A stretch of 64,000 nucleotides of DNA, taken from contig NZ_OY762267.1 of assembly GCF_963665245.1 (NCBI RefSeq), positions 2,356,001 through 2,420,000 of the forward strand, in the 5' to 3' direction. The position numbers were made by a program, and so were the translations under genes. The stretch comes from an uncultured Paludibaculum sp. Its GTDB lineage: Bacteria; Acidobacteriota; Terriglobia; Bryobacterales; Bryobacteraceae. Positions 17,137 to 27,000 of the stretch are shown in pieces (the first letter of the stretch is position 1; every line of letters begins with the position of its first letter). Below the pieces are notes generated by a model. That model did not search any database. It was not told the origin of the DNA and saw only the letters and a program-made list of their open reading frames with translations.

Positions 17137-19806
17137 TCAATCCTCCCGCAGAACGGACAGCGGATCGACGCACAGCGCCCGGCGGAGCGGCGTCAACGTC
17201 GCCGCAATCATGGCCATGCACAGCACGAAGCCAACGACACCCAGCACCGTCGGATCGCCAGGGTGGACATCGTACAGGAATCGTTGAAGGATCCGGCCGG
17301 TGGCAGCCGCGCCGAAACCACCCAGGACCAATCCCGCCACCGCCAGTGCCCCGGCTTCGCGCAGCACCAGGTTGGCAACGGAGCCGGGCCCAGCGCCGAG
17401 CGCCATGCGCACACCAATCTCGGCTGTCCGGCCCGCCACCATCGCGCTGACAGTGCCAAAGAGCCCGATCGCCGCCAGCACGACGGCCAGCACACTGAAC
17501 GAACCCAAAAGAAACGCGTTTAGCTTGCGCCCCGCGATGTTACGGTCGACGAGTTGATCCATGGTCATTACATCGGCCGCGGGCTGGTCTGGATCGATCT
17601 CCCGCAAGGCCATGCGGAGCGAGGCAGCCAGCTCGCCCGGGTCTTTCACCGTCCGGACCACCAGCACATTGAGACGGGAGGTCGCATTCTTCTGCGCCGC
17701 TTCGTCCATCTGTTCATTGAGCGTGTAAATCGTCTCTTCCGGTGGACCATCCGCTTCCAACTGCCGCACATCGCTTGCTACACCGATCACCGTGAACCAT
17801 TGGGGGCTGCCCGTCTCGTCCAGCCGAATCCGATGACCCACGGCGCCGCCCCGCGGCCAATAGCGGCGCGAAACGGATTCGCTCACAACCGCCACTTTGT
17901 CCGTCTCCGCACGATCCCGCTCTGTAAAGTAGCGCCCGGCTCGCAAGGGAATGCCCATCGCACGCAGATAGTCTCCGCTGACTTTGCCAAGTCCGCAATG
18001 CAGGCGGGGCCGATCCTCTCGCCCCTCGACGTCGAAGTCGGTGCCGGACATCAGGGTCCCCAGGGGAATTGCATCGACCGTGCCGGCGGTAGTTACCCCT
18101 GGCAGTCGCGATGCCTTGACCAGGAGTTCGCGCCGAAAGGCGAGCACCTTCGCAGCCGAATCGTACCTGCGCTTGGGCAGCGTTGTGCGCATCGTCAGCA
18201 CATGTTCACGGTCGAAGCCAAAGTTGACGCTGGAGACACGGCGAAAGCTCTCGGCCAGCAGTCCGCCCGCGCTCAGCAGCACCAGTGCCAAACCCATTTC
18301 GGCCACAACCAGTGCGCGCGCGAGGCGACTGCGCGGCGCAATCGTACGGGCGCTTTGCTTCAACGCTCCCTCGATGGAAACTCGGCTGGCATTCAGAGCG
18401 GGAGCCAGTCCGAACAGCAATCCACAAACCAGTGAGCACGCGATGGAGAAAGCCAGAACCGCTGGGTGCAGCCGGACCTCGGCCATCTGCGGCATGGTGC
18501 GCGGCAGCAGAGCTTGTATCAGCATGATGCCAATCCATGCGACCCCAAGTCCGGCCGCCCCACCCACAAGGCCGAGAAATGCCGATTCGGTGAGTACCTG
18601 TCGGATCAAGCGAGGCTTCGACACACCCAGCGCCTGCCGGATAGCGAATTCTCGACGGCGCGAGGCGCCCCGCACCAACAACAGATTCGCCACATTCACA
18701 CAGGCGATGAGGAGAACCAAGCAAGCCGCCGCCATTAGAAGCGTCAACGCCGGCTTCATTTCGCGGATCTGCCGTGTCTCGGAGAGCGGAGTGATCCAGG
18801 CGCCGTAGCCCGAGTTCTCTTTTGGGTAGACGGCGGCCAACCGGGAGACGATTGTCTCCATCTCGGCCTGGGCCTGTAGGAGCGACACGTCGGGCTTTCT
18901 CCGTCCCGCTACGTACAGATAGTGAGGACCGCGTGCGGCGCGGGCCTCCGCTGTCAGATTCAACGAGAGCCAGAGGGGCGGCTGGTAGGCAGCGGGCCAG
19001 CCAGGTGGAAACGAGAAGCCCTTCGGCATGACGCCGACGATGGTGACCGGTTCGCCATCCACGCCCAGGGAACGGCCTAACACAGCCGGATCCCCACCGA
19101 ATCGAGCCTGCCAGAACGCGTAGCTCAACACGGCGGAGCGCGCTCCTTCGGCTCTATCCTCCGGCTCCACAATGCCACGCCCCAGCACGGGCGCAACGCC
19201 CAGAAGGGGAAACAGGTTGGACGAGACACGCACCAAAGTCAGTTCCTCCGGTTCGCCACCACCGGTCAGACTGGACTGATGCGCGATGCGGTAAGCGCCC
19301 AAGCCGGTAAAGGCTTGGTTGGAAGCACGCCAGTCGACGAGGTTGGCCCACGTCGTGCCCCCCGTCTGCCAGCCGTTCTGCAGGTTCTTCACGCTGACAT
19401 CGACCAGCGTCGAAGGGTCGGCATAGTTCATGGGCGCCAGCCAGGCGGAGTACAGCACGCTGAAGACGCTGGTGTTCACTCCGATGCCCAACGCCATGGT
19501 GAGCAGAACCACAGCAGAAAAGGCTGGGTTGGCGCGCAGCGTACGCACGGTATAGCGAAGGTCCTGCCACAGCGTCTCAAGGAACGGGATGCCTCGCTGA
19601 TCACGATACGCCTCTCGGATCTGGTCGTGCCCGCCCAACGCCAGCCTCGCTGCCCGCGCCGCCTCGGCCGGAGTCATGCCTCCGGCCACGTACTCGTCGG
19701 CGAGCATCGCTAGATGGACGTCCAACTCTTCGTCGAGCTCGGTACGATCTGAATCGGCGCCGAATGCGCCGCGCAGGCGCTTCCACCACTCCCGCCAGAT
19801 GATCAT
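17137..19806 (-). CDS. ADOP-type ABC transporter permease (MacB/FtsX fold), module 1
   Basis: An 889-residue permease of the acidobacterial duplicated orphan permease type. The ATG at 19806 (MIIWREWWKRLRGAFGADSD) overlaps the PadR stop (ATGA), so the two genes are translationally coupled. Order: a 70-residue cytoplasmic prefix (DEELDVHLAMLADEYVAGGM), first membrane helix around LTMALGIGVNTSVFSVLYSA, a large periplasmic MacB_PCD domain, a three-helix FtsX core (LLMAAACLVLLIACVNVANL), then a second periplasmic domain and FtsX core (LLGSFSVLAVVLAAIGLFG). It ends in DPLSVLRED, the usual terminus. No ATPase subunit is adjacent, as expected for orphan permeases. Relatives are thought to take part in efflux or lipoprotein handling, but the substrate is unknown. 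Confidence 0.92.
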   Translation of the reverse strand: MIIWREWWKRLRGAFGADSDRTELDEELDVHLAMLADEYVAGGMTPAEAARAARLALGGHDQIREAYRDQRGIPFLETLWQDLRYTVRTLRANPAFSAVVLLTMALGIGVNTSVFSVLYSAWLAPMNYADPSTLVDVSVKNLQNGWQTGGTTWANLVDWRASNQAFTGLGAYRIAHQSSLTGGGEPEELTLVRVSSNLFPLLGVAPVLGRGIVEPEDRAEGARSAVLSYAFWQARFGGDPAVLGRSLGVDGEPVTIVGVMPKGFSFPPGWPAAYQPPLWLSLNLTAEARAARGPHYLYVAGRRKPDVSLLQAQAEMETIVSRLAAVYPKENSGYGAWITPLSETRQIREMKPALTLLMAAACLVLLIACVNVANLLLVRGASRRREFAIRQALGVSKPRLIRQVLTESAFLGLVGGAAGLGVAWIGIMLIQALLPRTMPQMAEVRLHPAVLAFSIACSLVCGLLFGLAPALNASRVSIEGALKQSARTIAPRSRLARALVVAEMGLALVLLSAGGLLAESFRRVSSVNFGFDREHVLTMRTTLPKRRYDSAAKVLAFRRELLVKASRLPGVTTAGTVDAIPLGTLMSGTDFDVEGREDRPRLHCGLGKVSGDYLRAMGIPLRAGRYFTERDRAETDKVAVVSESVSRRYWPRGGAVGHRIRLDETGSPQWFTVIGVASDVRQLEADGPPEETIYTLNEQMDEAAQKNATSRLNVLVVRTVKDPGELAASLRMALREIDPDQPAADVMTMDQLVDRNIAGRKLNAFLLGSFSVLAVVLAAIGLFGTVSAMVAGRTAEIGVRMALGAGPGSVANLVLREAGALAVAGLVLGGFGAAATGRILQRFLYDVHPGDPTVLGVVGFVLCMAMIAATLTPLRRALCVDPLSVLRED

Positions 19807-20141
19807 GCGCCCGCCTCCAGCACACGCCGCATCATCGCCACCGTGCGCTGCCACTCACGCTCCTCCTGCTCCAGACGCTTCTGGCCGGCCTCTGTGAGCG
19901 AGTAATACTTGGCGCGCCGGTTGTTTTCGCTGGTGTCCCAGCGGCTGTCAATCCAGCCTCGCTGCTCCAGGCGAAGCAAGGCGGGATAGATGGTTCCCTG
20001 GTTCAGGAAAAGGGATCCCTCGGCCGCCTGCTCAATCCGCCGGGCAATGCCGAAGCCATGCAGCGGACCCATTGTTTGCAGCGTCTTCATGACGAGAAGG
20101 TCCAAGGTGCCGTAGGGCACTTCCGCACGTGGCGCATCCAT
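19803..20141 (-). CDS. PadR-family transcriptional regulator, module 1
   Basis: A 112-residue winged-helix regulator. The start at 20141 (MDAPRAEVPYGTLDLLVMKT) has GGAG nearby and matches the family N-terminus; the longer frame covers the promoter. PadR marks in order: LQTMGPLHGFGIARRIEQ, LNQGTIYPALLRLEQRGWID, SENNRRAKYYSLTEAGQKRL and a C-terminal helix for dimerisation. The TGA stop overlaps the ADOP ATG. PadR proteins repress neighbouring transporter genes and usually themselves; the dyad over the promoter just upstream supports autoregulation. The ligand is unknown. Confidence 0.92.
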   Translation of the reverse strand: MDAPRAEVPYGTLDLLVMKTLQTMGPLHGFGIARRIEQAAEGSLFLNQGTIYPALLRLEQRGWIDSRWDTSENNRRAKYYSLTEAGQKRLEQEEREWQRTVAMMRRVLEAGA

Positions 20142-20168
20142 AGAGCACTCCTGTTGTCTTTTCGTGTT

Positions 20169-20210
20169 GTCTATCAACAGAAGTATAGACCCGACTTGAA
20201 TCCCTGACAA
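20169..20210 (-). promoter_or_regulatory. PadR 1 promoter with overlapping operator dyad
   Basis: Reading leftward, TTGTCA (20210-20205), a 17-base spacer and TATACT (20187-20182) form a near-consensus promoter for padR-ADOP. A perfect dyad GTCTAT-N10-ATAGAC (20169-20174 and 20185-20190) covers the -10 region and the probable start point, the expected position for repression by PadR. Confidence 0.55.
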
Positions 20211-20284
20211 GCGTCCATCACGAAATGCTCTCTCGTCCTCTCGCTGTAACGTCGAATCAATACTCGCGTGGTATTCTTTCGCCC

Positions 20285-21784
20285 ATGCGCCGCCGAACCT
20301 TCCTTTCCGCACTGAGCTTTGCGCTTGCCGATTCCCTGCCCGGGCAAGAGACACCCAAGTTCTCTTCGAACCCTTTTCAATTGGGTGTCGCGTCGGGCGA
20401 CCCGGCTCCGGACGGCGCTGTACTTTGGACACGTCTGATGGGCGAGAACCTAAAGGCTCCGGTCCCCGTACGCTGGGTTGTCGCCTCCGACGAGCGCTGC
20501 ACCAAGGTCGTTAAGAAGGGCACCGCAATGGCTGTCCCCGACCTTGCCCACTCTGTGCATGTCGAGGTGAGCGGACTCGCTCCGAACCGGCCCTATTGGT
20601 ACCAATTTGTGGCCGGCAGCGAGGAATCTCCCATCGGCCGTACGCGCACGGCACCCGCCGTTGGGGCCGGACTCGATCGTCTTCGCTTCTCCTTTGCGTC
20701 CTGCCAGCACTACGAGACCGGCCTCTATACCGCCTACGACCACATGGTCCAGGAAGACCTCGACCTCATCGTGTTCCTCGGCGACTACATCTATGAGAAC
20801 GGACCCAGCGATGGCCGGGTGCGCCGCCACAACGGTCCGGAGATCATGACCCTGGCCGACTACCGCAACCGCTACACGCTCTATCGCGGCGACGAGAAAC
20901 TCCAGCGCGCGCACGCCTACGCGCCCTGGATCGTCACCTGGGACGATCACGAGGTCGACAACGACTACGCCAACGATCATCAGGAGCACGGCATGGACCG
21001 GACCACCTTCCTGGAACGGCGTGCCGCCGCCTATCAGGCCTACTACGAGCACATGCCTTTGCGCATCGGCCAGAAGCACCATGGCACGGCGCTGCAACTC
21101 TACCGCCGCGTATCGTACGGCGGCCTCGCGCAGTTTCACGTTCTCGACACACGGCAGTACCGTGATCCACAGCCGTGTGGGGGCTCAGGGACACGTGCGG
21201 TCTGCACCGAATCTCAGGATCCGAAGCGGACCATCCTCGGGCCGGCGCAAACCAAGTGGCTGTTGGAGGGGCTCGACCAGTCGAAGGCCCACTGGAATGT
21301 GCTTGCCAATCAGGTGATCTTCGCGCCCGCCGATTTCAAGGTTGGTCCGGAAATCGGCTTCTCCATGGACAAGTGGAGCGGCTACGAGGCATCGCGCAAC
21401 ACCGTGATGGAGTTCATGGCAAAGCGCAAACCGAACAACCCGGTTGTGATCACTGGCGACGTGCACTCCAACTGGGCGTTTGATCTGCGGAAGGACTGGC
21501 GCGATCCGAAGTCAGAACCGCTGGGCGTGGAGTTCGTGGGCACCTCCATCACCTCCTCCGGAGACGGCATGGATGCGCGTCCGGACACTCCGCGGCAGTT
21601 GGCCGAAAATCCGAATCTCCACTTCTTCAACGCGCAGAGGGGCTACGTGACCTGCACGCTCACAGAGAAGGAGTGGCGAACTGACTACCGGGTGATGCCG
21701 TTCGTCACCAGGCCGGGTGCGCCCATCGCGACGCGGGCCGCGTTCGTAGTGGCAAACGGCCGGCCAGTTCTGGATAAGGCCTAG
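20285..21784 (+). CDS. phoD: PhoD-type alkaline phosphatase D
   Basis: A 499-residue exported metallophosphoesterase. The ATG at 20285 begins MRRRTFLSALSFALADSLPG, a twin-arginine leader as in PhoD. An N-terminal Ig-like PhoD_N domain (FQLGVASGDPAPDGAVLWTR to about residue 115) precedes the phosphatase domain. Metal-site motifs in order: FSFASCQHYETGLYTAYDH, LIVFLGDYIYENG, VTWDDHEVDNDYANDH, NPVVITGDVHSNWAFDLR and VEFVGTSITSSGDG. PhoD enzymes use calcium and iron to release phosphate from mono- and diesters, including teichoic acid and lipids. It acts in the periplasm or outside the cell. It is divergent from padR 1; no Pho box is evident. The gene symbol is by family. Confidence 0.92.
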   Translation: MRRRTFLSALSFALADSLPGQETPKFSSNPFQLGVASGDPAPDGAVLWTRLMGENLKAPVPVRWVVASDERCTKVVKKGTAMAVPDLAHSVHVEVSGLAPNRPYWYQFVAGSEESPIGRTRTAPAVGAGLDRLRFSFASCQHYETGLYTAYDHMVQEDLDLIVFLGDYIYENGPSDGRVRRHNGPEIMTLADYRNRYTLYRGDEKLQRAHAYAPWIVTWDDHEVDNDYANDHQEHGMDRTTFLERRAAAYQAYYEHMPLRIGQKHHGTALQLYRRVSYGGLAQFHVLDTRQYRDPQPCGGSGTRAVCTESQDPKRTILGPAQTKWLLEGLDQSKAHWNVLANQVIFAPADFKVGPEIGFSMDKWSGYEASRNTVMEFMAKRKPNNPVVITGDVHSNWAFDLRKDWRDPKSEPLGVEFVGTSITSSGDGMDARPDTPRQLAENPNLHFFNAQRGYVTCTLTEKEWRTDYRVMPFVTRPGAPIATRAAFVVANGRPVLDKA

Positions 21785-21839
21785 CCCTGTAGCGCGCCGG
21801 CCCGAACCGGCTCGGTCGACCGGTCGCCGAAAATGTTAC

Positions 21840-21880
21840 TTGTCGTGCTACGTTTATAGCACTATGCTACAAACATAGCA
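21840..21880 (+). promoter_or_regulatory. BlaI-type promoter/operator: two tandem dyads over -35 to -10
   Basis: Two perfect dyads sit back to back: GTGCTA-N6-TAGCAC (21845-21862) and TGCTA-N6-TAGCA (21865-21880), with centres 19 bases apart, roughly two helical turns. They overlap a promoter formed by TTGTCG (21840-21845), a 17-base spacer and TATGCT (21863-21868). The BlaI-family gene starts 18 bases past the second dyad, after an AAGGAG ribosome site. The layout matches autorepression by paired BlaI/MecI dimers. Confidence 0.65.
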
Positions 21881-21897
21881 GGCAAGGAGCACCCGCA

Positions 21898-22290
21898 ATG
21901 CCGGCGCCCGCCAACGAAAAACTTACACGCAGAGAGCGCGAGATCATGGATGTCCTGTTCGCCCTGGGCGACAAAGCCTCGGCGGAGGACATCCGCGAAC
22001 GCCTCACGGACCCACCCAGTTACTCCGCCGTCCGGGCGATGCTCGTCAAGCTCGAGGCAAAGGACGTGGTCCGCCACCATGAGGAAGGGCTGAGATATAT
22101 CTACACGCCGACGAAGTCCAGAAAATCGGCGCAGCGAAGCGCCCTGCAAAAGCTGATCCACGTCTTCTTCAGTGGATCGCCCAGCCAGACCGCGGTGGCT
22201 CTGCTGAAACAGGAGACCTGGACAGACGAGGAACTGGACGCCCTCGGCGCGGAGATCGAACAAGTGCGAAGAAACAGGAGCAAGTCATGA
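21898..22290 (+). CDS. BlaI/MecI/CopY-family repressor
   Basis: A 130-residue winged-helix repressor. The DNA-binding domain covers residues 5-75: KLTRREREIMDVLFALGDKA, then SYSAVRAMLVKLEAKDVVRH and GLRYIYTP. The C-terminal helices (residues 80-130) mediate dimerisation and in BlaI hold the protease cut site; the exact site cannot be fixed from sequence. AAGGAG lies nine bases before the ATG. Its TGA overlaps the ATG of the M56 protease gene (ATGA), so the repressor and its likely antirepressor are coupled. It probably binds the two dyads just upstream and represses this operon. Confidence 0.93.
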   Translation: MPAPANEKLTRREREIMDVLFALGDKASAEDIRERLTDPPSYSAVRAMLVKLEAKDVVRHHEEGLRYIYTPTKSRKSAQRSALQKLIHVFFSGSPSQTAVALLKQETWTDEELDALGAEIEQVRRNRSKS

Positions 22291-23963
22291 TCGCAACACT
22301 CTCGGAGCTCATGCTGTCGCTCAGCAACTCGCCTGGCCTCGCCATAGCCGGCAAGGCAACTCTGATCCTGTCGGCCGGCTTGGCCGGTTCGGCCCTCGCT
22401 TGGCGCAGCCGGGCCTCCGTGCGCCATCTGATCCTGGCATCGACATTCGGCTCGCTGCTGGCACTCCCGTTCGTCGTGGCTCTGGCGCCGCCGGTGGTGG
22501 TGCGCGTTGCATCGTTGCCAGCGCACCCAACCCGCATCAATGCTGGAGATACATCAGCTTCCGATGTGCCCTTGAGTCCATCGGCGTCCGTCCGCCAATT
22601 GCCCGTGTCTGGCCCCATCCCCTCGTGGGTGGCCCCGTCGTTGGGCACGGTACTGGAAGCTACCTGGCTGACAGGCGCGGCCGTTTTGCTGGCTCTGCTC
22701 GCCTTGGAGAACTGGCGGCTGCGCCGCTTGCGCCGCAGTGGTTTGCCCGCGCCCTCCTTGGACGCCCACCTGAAATCCCAAAACGGGAGACCGCTCCTGC
22801 CGTCTCGTGTCGACCTGCTGCTGCACGAGAAGGTCCCCGCGCCGCTCACATGTGGCACCTTGCGTCCCGCCATCTTTCTACCTGCCGACGCCCGCACCTG
22901 GAAAGAGGCGGATCTGCGCCGGGCGCTGATCCATGAACTGGAACATGTGCGCCGCTTCGATTGGGCCACCCAGCTACTGGCTCGAACGGCCTGCGCTCTC
23001 CTGTGGTTTCACCCACTGGCCTGGATGGCCTGGCGCCGCCTATCGCTGGAGGCGGAACGCGCCTGCGACGACGCGGTGGTCCTACACGAAGAGGGTGTGG
23101 ACTACGCCGAGCAGTTGGTTACGCTTGCTCGACAATACGCCCATGGCGCCGCGGCGCCCGCTCTCGGCATGGCCTACCGCAGCGATCTGTCCGCCCGAGT
23201 CCGTGCAATTCTGGATGATCGTCAAAGCCGGGGGCGTGCCGGCCTCAGCGCGGCGGTCACCGCTCTGGCGCTGTCGTTTGTCCTGCTTGTGTCGATTGCA
23301 CCCCTGCGGGCCGTAGCTCAGGTCGCGGCCGACGACCGGGAAGACGGTGTCACTTCCGCCGACCGGGCGCTCTTCGAAGCCGCGGAACGCGGCGACGTCG
23401 GTGAGGTGGAGCGGTTGATCGCAGGGGGCGCGAACGTGAACGCGCGGCTGGAGGGAGACGGAAGTCCGCTGATCGCGGCGGCCAGGAATGGGCACGACTC
23501 CGCCGTTGAGGCGCTCTTGAACCGTGGGGCCGACGCGAACCTGGGCGTCCAGGGCGATGGCAGCCCCCTGATAGTGGCTGCCCGCCGGGGCCATCTCTCT
23601 ACGGTGCAACTGCTGTTGGACCGCGGTGCTGATGTCCGTAAGCCAGTCCCGGGTGACGGCAATCCACTGATCATGGCAGCCCGCGGCGGCCATGTGAACA
23701 TTGTGGAGTACCTACTCACGCGCGGTGCCGACATCGAACAGGTGGTGCCCGGGGATGAGAACGCCCTTATCGAAGCCTGCGCCAGCGGCCATCTGCCGGT
23801 GGTTGAGTTCCTGGTCCGCAAGGGCGCGAACGTCAACGCGCGGGTGCTCGCGGAGAGGAATCTCCAGGGCCAGGAGGAATGGAGGACGCCGCTGGGCATG
23901 GCTCTGCGGAATGGTCATAAGCAGGTGGTCGCCTATCTCCAATCGGTGGGCGCCCACGAGTAG
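22287..23963 (+). CDS. M56 (BlaR1-like) membrane metallopeptidase with C-terminal ankyrin repeats
   Basis: A 558-residue membrane protease. Membrane helices appear around residues 17-38, 47-70, 116-140 and 325-347. The zinc site is HELEH at 216-220 with a downstream Glu in the EAERACDDAVVLH segment (about 255-267), and WFHPLAWMAWRR lies between. Where BlaR1 has a penicillin-binding sensor, this protein instead carries five ankyrin repeats from about residue 365 to the end (ALFEAAERGDVGEVERLIAG, then units ending NRGADAN, DRGADV, TRGADI, RKGANVN). By analogy the sensor part would lie outside the membrane and, once triggered, would lead to cleavage of the BlaI-type repressor. The inducing signal is unknown. 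The overlap with the BlaI gene supports a functional pair. Confidence 0.9.
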   Translation: MIATLSELMLSLSNSPGLAIAGKATLILSAGLAGSALAWRSRASVRHLILASTFGSLLALPFVVALAPPVVVRVASLPAHPTRINAGDTSASDVPLSPSASVRQLPVSGPIPSWVAPSLGTVLEATWLTGAAVLLALLALENWRLRRLRRSGLPAPSLDAHLKSQNGRPLLPSRVDLLLHEKVPAPLTCGTLRPAIFLPADARTWKEADLRRALIHELEHVRRFDWATQLLARTACALLWFHPLAWMAWRRLSLEAERACDDAVVLHEEGVDYAEQLVTLARQYAHGAAAPALGMAYRSDLSARVRAILDDRQSRGRAGLSAAVTALALSFVLLVSIAPLRAVAQVAADDREDGVTSADRALFEAAERGDVGEVERLIAGGANVNARLEGDGSPLIAAARNGHDSAVEALLNRGADANLGVQGDGSPLIVAARRGHLSTVQLLLDRGADVRKPVPGDGNPLIMAARGGHVNIVEYLLTRGADIEQVVPGDENALIEACASGHLPVVEFLVRKGANVNARVLAERNLQGQEEWRTPLGMALRNGHKQVVAYLQSVGAHE

Positions 23964-24039
23964 CCGGGTCATCTGACCATTGGCCACTGATCCAGATTGG
24001 ATTGGACAACCCGGGCCGGACGGGAAAGAATAATGAGGC

Positions 24040-27000
24040 ATGCAGATCCTGTCCTCCTCTGCGCGGCCTACGTCCGGCCATGGCCCATCATCTCTTGCGG
24101 GTGTCGTTACCGCGGCGGCACTGCTCGTATTGGTCGCTAGCGCGGCGTTGGCACAGAGTGAAGCCAAGCCCGCCACGACCAGGGAAGACCCCAGGCAGCA
24201 GGGACGAGAGACAGTGACCGCGGGCGGCGAGCAACTCTCTGACAAGCAGGTCTCGGCTCTACCTCTGAACAAGCGGGACTTCAGCCAACTGTTGCTGCTC
24301 GCTGCAGGTACGCAGACCGATACCAACGGCGCGGCGAACTTCACCCAACAGTTCACCATCAACGGCCAGCGCGGCAGCGCCACGGTCTTCGCCATGGACG
24401 GCATCGACACAACAGACCCGGAGATGGGCGGCGCGACGTTCTCCAACTTCAACGTCGACGCGATCCAGGAGATCAAGTCGAGCGCCGGAGTGCTGCCGGC
24501 CGAGATCGGTCATGGCGCGGCGGGCTACACCGAGGTCATCTCCAAGTCCGGCACCAACGACCTGCACGGCAGCATATTCGAATTCCTTCGTAACGCCTCT
24601 CTCGATGCCCGCAACTTCTTCGACCGCCGCTCCGTCGCCCAACCCGGCCGCATCCCGCCCTTCGTCCGGAACGAATTCGGCTTCACCAACGGCGGACCGG
24701 TCGTGATTCCCGGACTCTATAACGGCCGCAACCGGACCTTTTACTTCGGCCAGTACCAAGGCTTCCGGCAAGTGTTGGGCACGACACAGATGCTGCCGGT
24801 CCCCACAGTGGACGAGCGCAACGGACTCAACACCACGGCCTTCCCGGGCGACACTCTGTACGTCCCGGTTGACCGGCAGATCGCCAAAGTCCTCGAGCGC
24901 TATCCACTGCCGAACGATCCGCAAGGACCCTACGCCGCCCGCACCTACGCCACCTCGTCGAAAGTGCGCACCGTCACCGACCAGTTCTCCATTCGGCTCG
25001 ATCACAAGCTCTCGGGCAAGGCGCAGCTCTTCGGCCGCTTCAACCTGAACGACGTCGACGGCCCGGAAACGAACCCGGGCCAACTCGCCATCGATCCCTC
25101 CTTCGGCATCCGTTTCTTTGATCACCAGAGGAACGCGGGTATCTCCTACATCCGGACGCACTCGCCGAATCTTGTTCTCGAAACCTACTTGGGCTACGTG
25201 CGTTCCACGCCGAACTTCCCCACGTCGAACAGCGCCCAGCCCGCGCTCTCCTTCGGCGACGGCCTGTACGAGGGCTTCAACTCAGCCGCGGGCTCCACAA
25301 TCGGCGCATACGGCAATCTCTTTCAGCTACGACAGAACGTCGCCTGGACTCGTGGGAAGCACGCCTGGAAAGCCGGCGGCGAGGTTCGTGTCAACCGCGA
25401 CACCACGGTCTACGGCGTGTCGCCCAATGGGACCTACATGTTCGGCGGTGGCACCGCCTACGCCCCGGTCGCCATTCGATCAAAGAGCGGTTCGCACGAC
25501 ATCGCGCCCGGCGACCCGCTGCCCGACTCGCTCACCGGCTTCCTCACGGCCACACCTTTCTCCTACACCGTCACCGCGGCGCCGGCGCTCTTCGGCCAGG
25601 GTCAGCGCATGGGTGTGGCCGCCATCCACCGGCAGGCCTACAACTTTTTCCTGCAGGACCGCTGGACGATCTCTTCCCGATTCGCCCTGAGCTACGGCCT
25701 CCGATACGAAGTGAACTCCACCGTTACCGAAGGCAAGAAGCAGGTCACCGGCTTTATCACCGAGAACGCGGCAGGTGTGCGGATCCACTCTATGAACCTT
25801 GGCGCCAGAGGGCGGTTGATCGTTCGCCCGGAGCCCTACTATCCGCTCGACTGGACCGGTTGGGGCCCGCGCCTGGCCATCGACTGGAACCTTGCTTCCA
25901 GGACCGTCTTTCGTGCTGGCGGCTCCGTCACCTCGCAGCTCATGAATCTCTGGCAGCTGAACATGGTCACGGCCAACCTGCCCATCGTAGTCACGCCATA
26001 CGCCACCGCTGAGCCAGGGCGGCCGCTACCCTTCCAGAATGCCGTCACTCGCGTCGCCGTGCCCGACGCGTACTCTGTCTCGGGACAGAAGATCTTCTCC
26101 ACCGGCCGTTCTACCGATGTCACACCCAACACGGAGATGGACGTCCTGCGGTTTGAACGCGACCTGGCCGCGCTGAGCCCGGATGGCCAGGTGCGCGCGC
26201 TCAGCGTGCAGGCCATGTCGCCCGACTTCCGCAACGGCTACATCGGCACCTGGACCGCCGGCTTGGAACGGAAGATCGGCGATATCGCCGCCAGTCTGGG
26301 CTATGTCGCCACCACAGGCATCCGTCTGGGGTGTATCGAAAGCCCCAACGGCTATCCCGGCGCCACGTCAGGTTTCGCGCCCTTCACCCAGTTCGATTCG
26401 CAAGGACGTGCGCAGGGCGGTTTCGGCCCGGTCTGGGCCGTCAGCAGCCACTCCCACTCCACCTATCATTCCCTACAGGCCGCCGCCTCCAAGACCTCGC
26501 TCCGCGCCGGACTCGGCTTCCAGGCCAGCTACACCTACAGCAAGTCCATTGACGACACCAGCGCGGTGCTGGGCGGCTTCCTCGGTGGCGCCTCCGGCAC
26601 GCAGCTACAGACCTCCCCGCAGAATCCGCGCGATCGCGCCGCCGAAAAGGGCCCGTCCACCTTCGACATCGCCCACGCGTTCACACTCAGCGCCATCCAG
26701 GAACTCCCGCTCCCCCGCCTGCTACCTGCCCTGCCACGCCGCGCGACCAGTGGCTGGCAGTTCCTCGGCATGACCAGTCACATGAGCGGGGCACCGTTCA
26801 GTGTCTACTCGGGCATCCAGCAGACCGGTGTAGGCTCCAACAACGCCGACCGCCCCGACGCCGTGGACACACCTCTCCTCTCCACCAACCGTCCGGTCAA
26901 AGAGGACTACTTCGGCCTCGGCGAGAAGAACAGCTCCTACTTCTCCATCCCTATCAATGTGCCTGGCGGCTCCGGCCCCAATCAGGGACGCTTCGGCACC

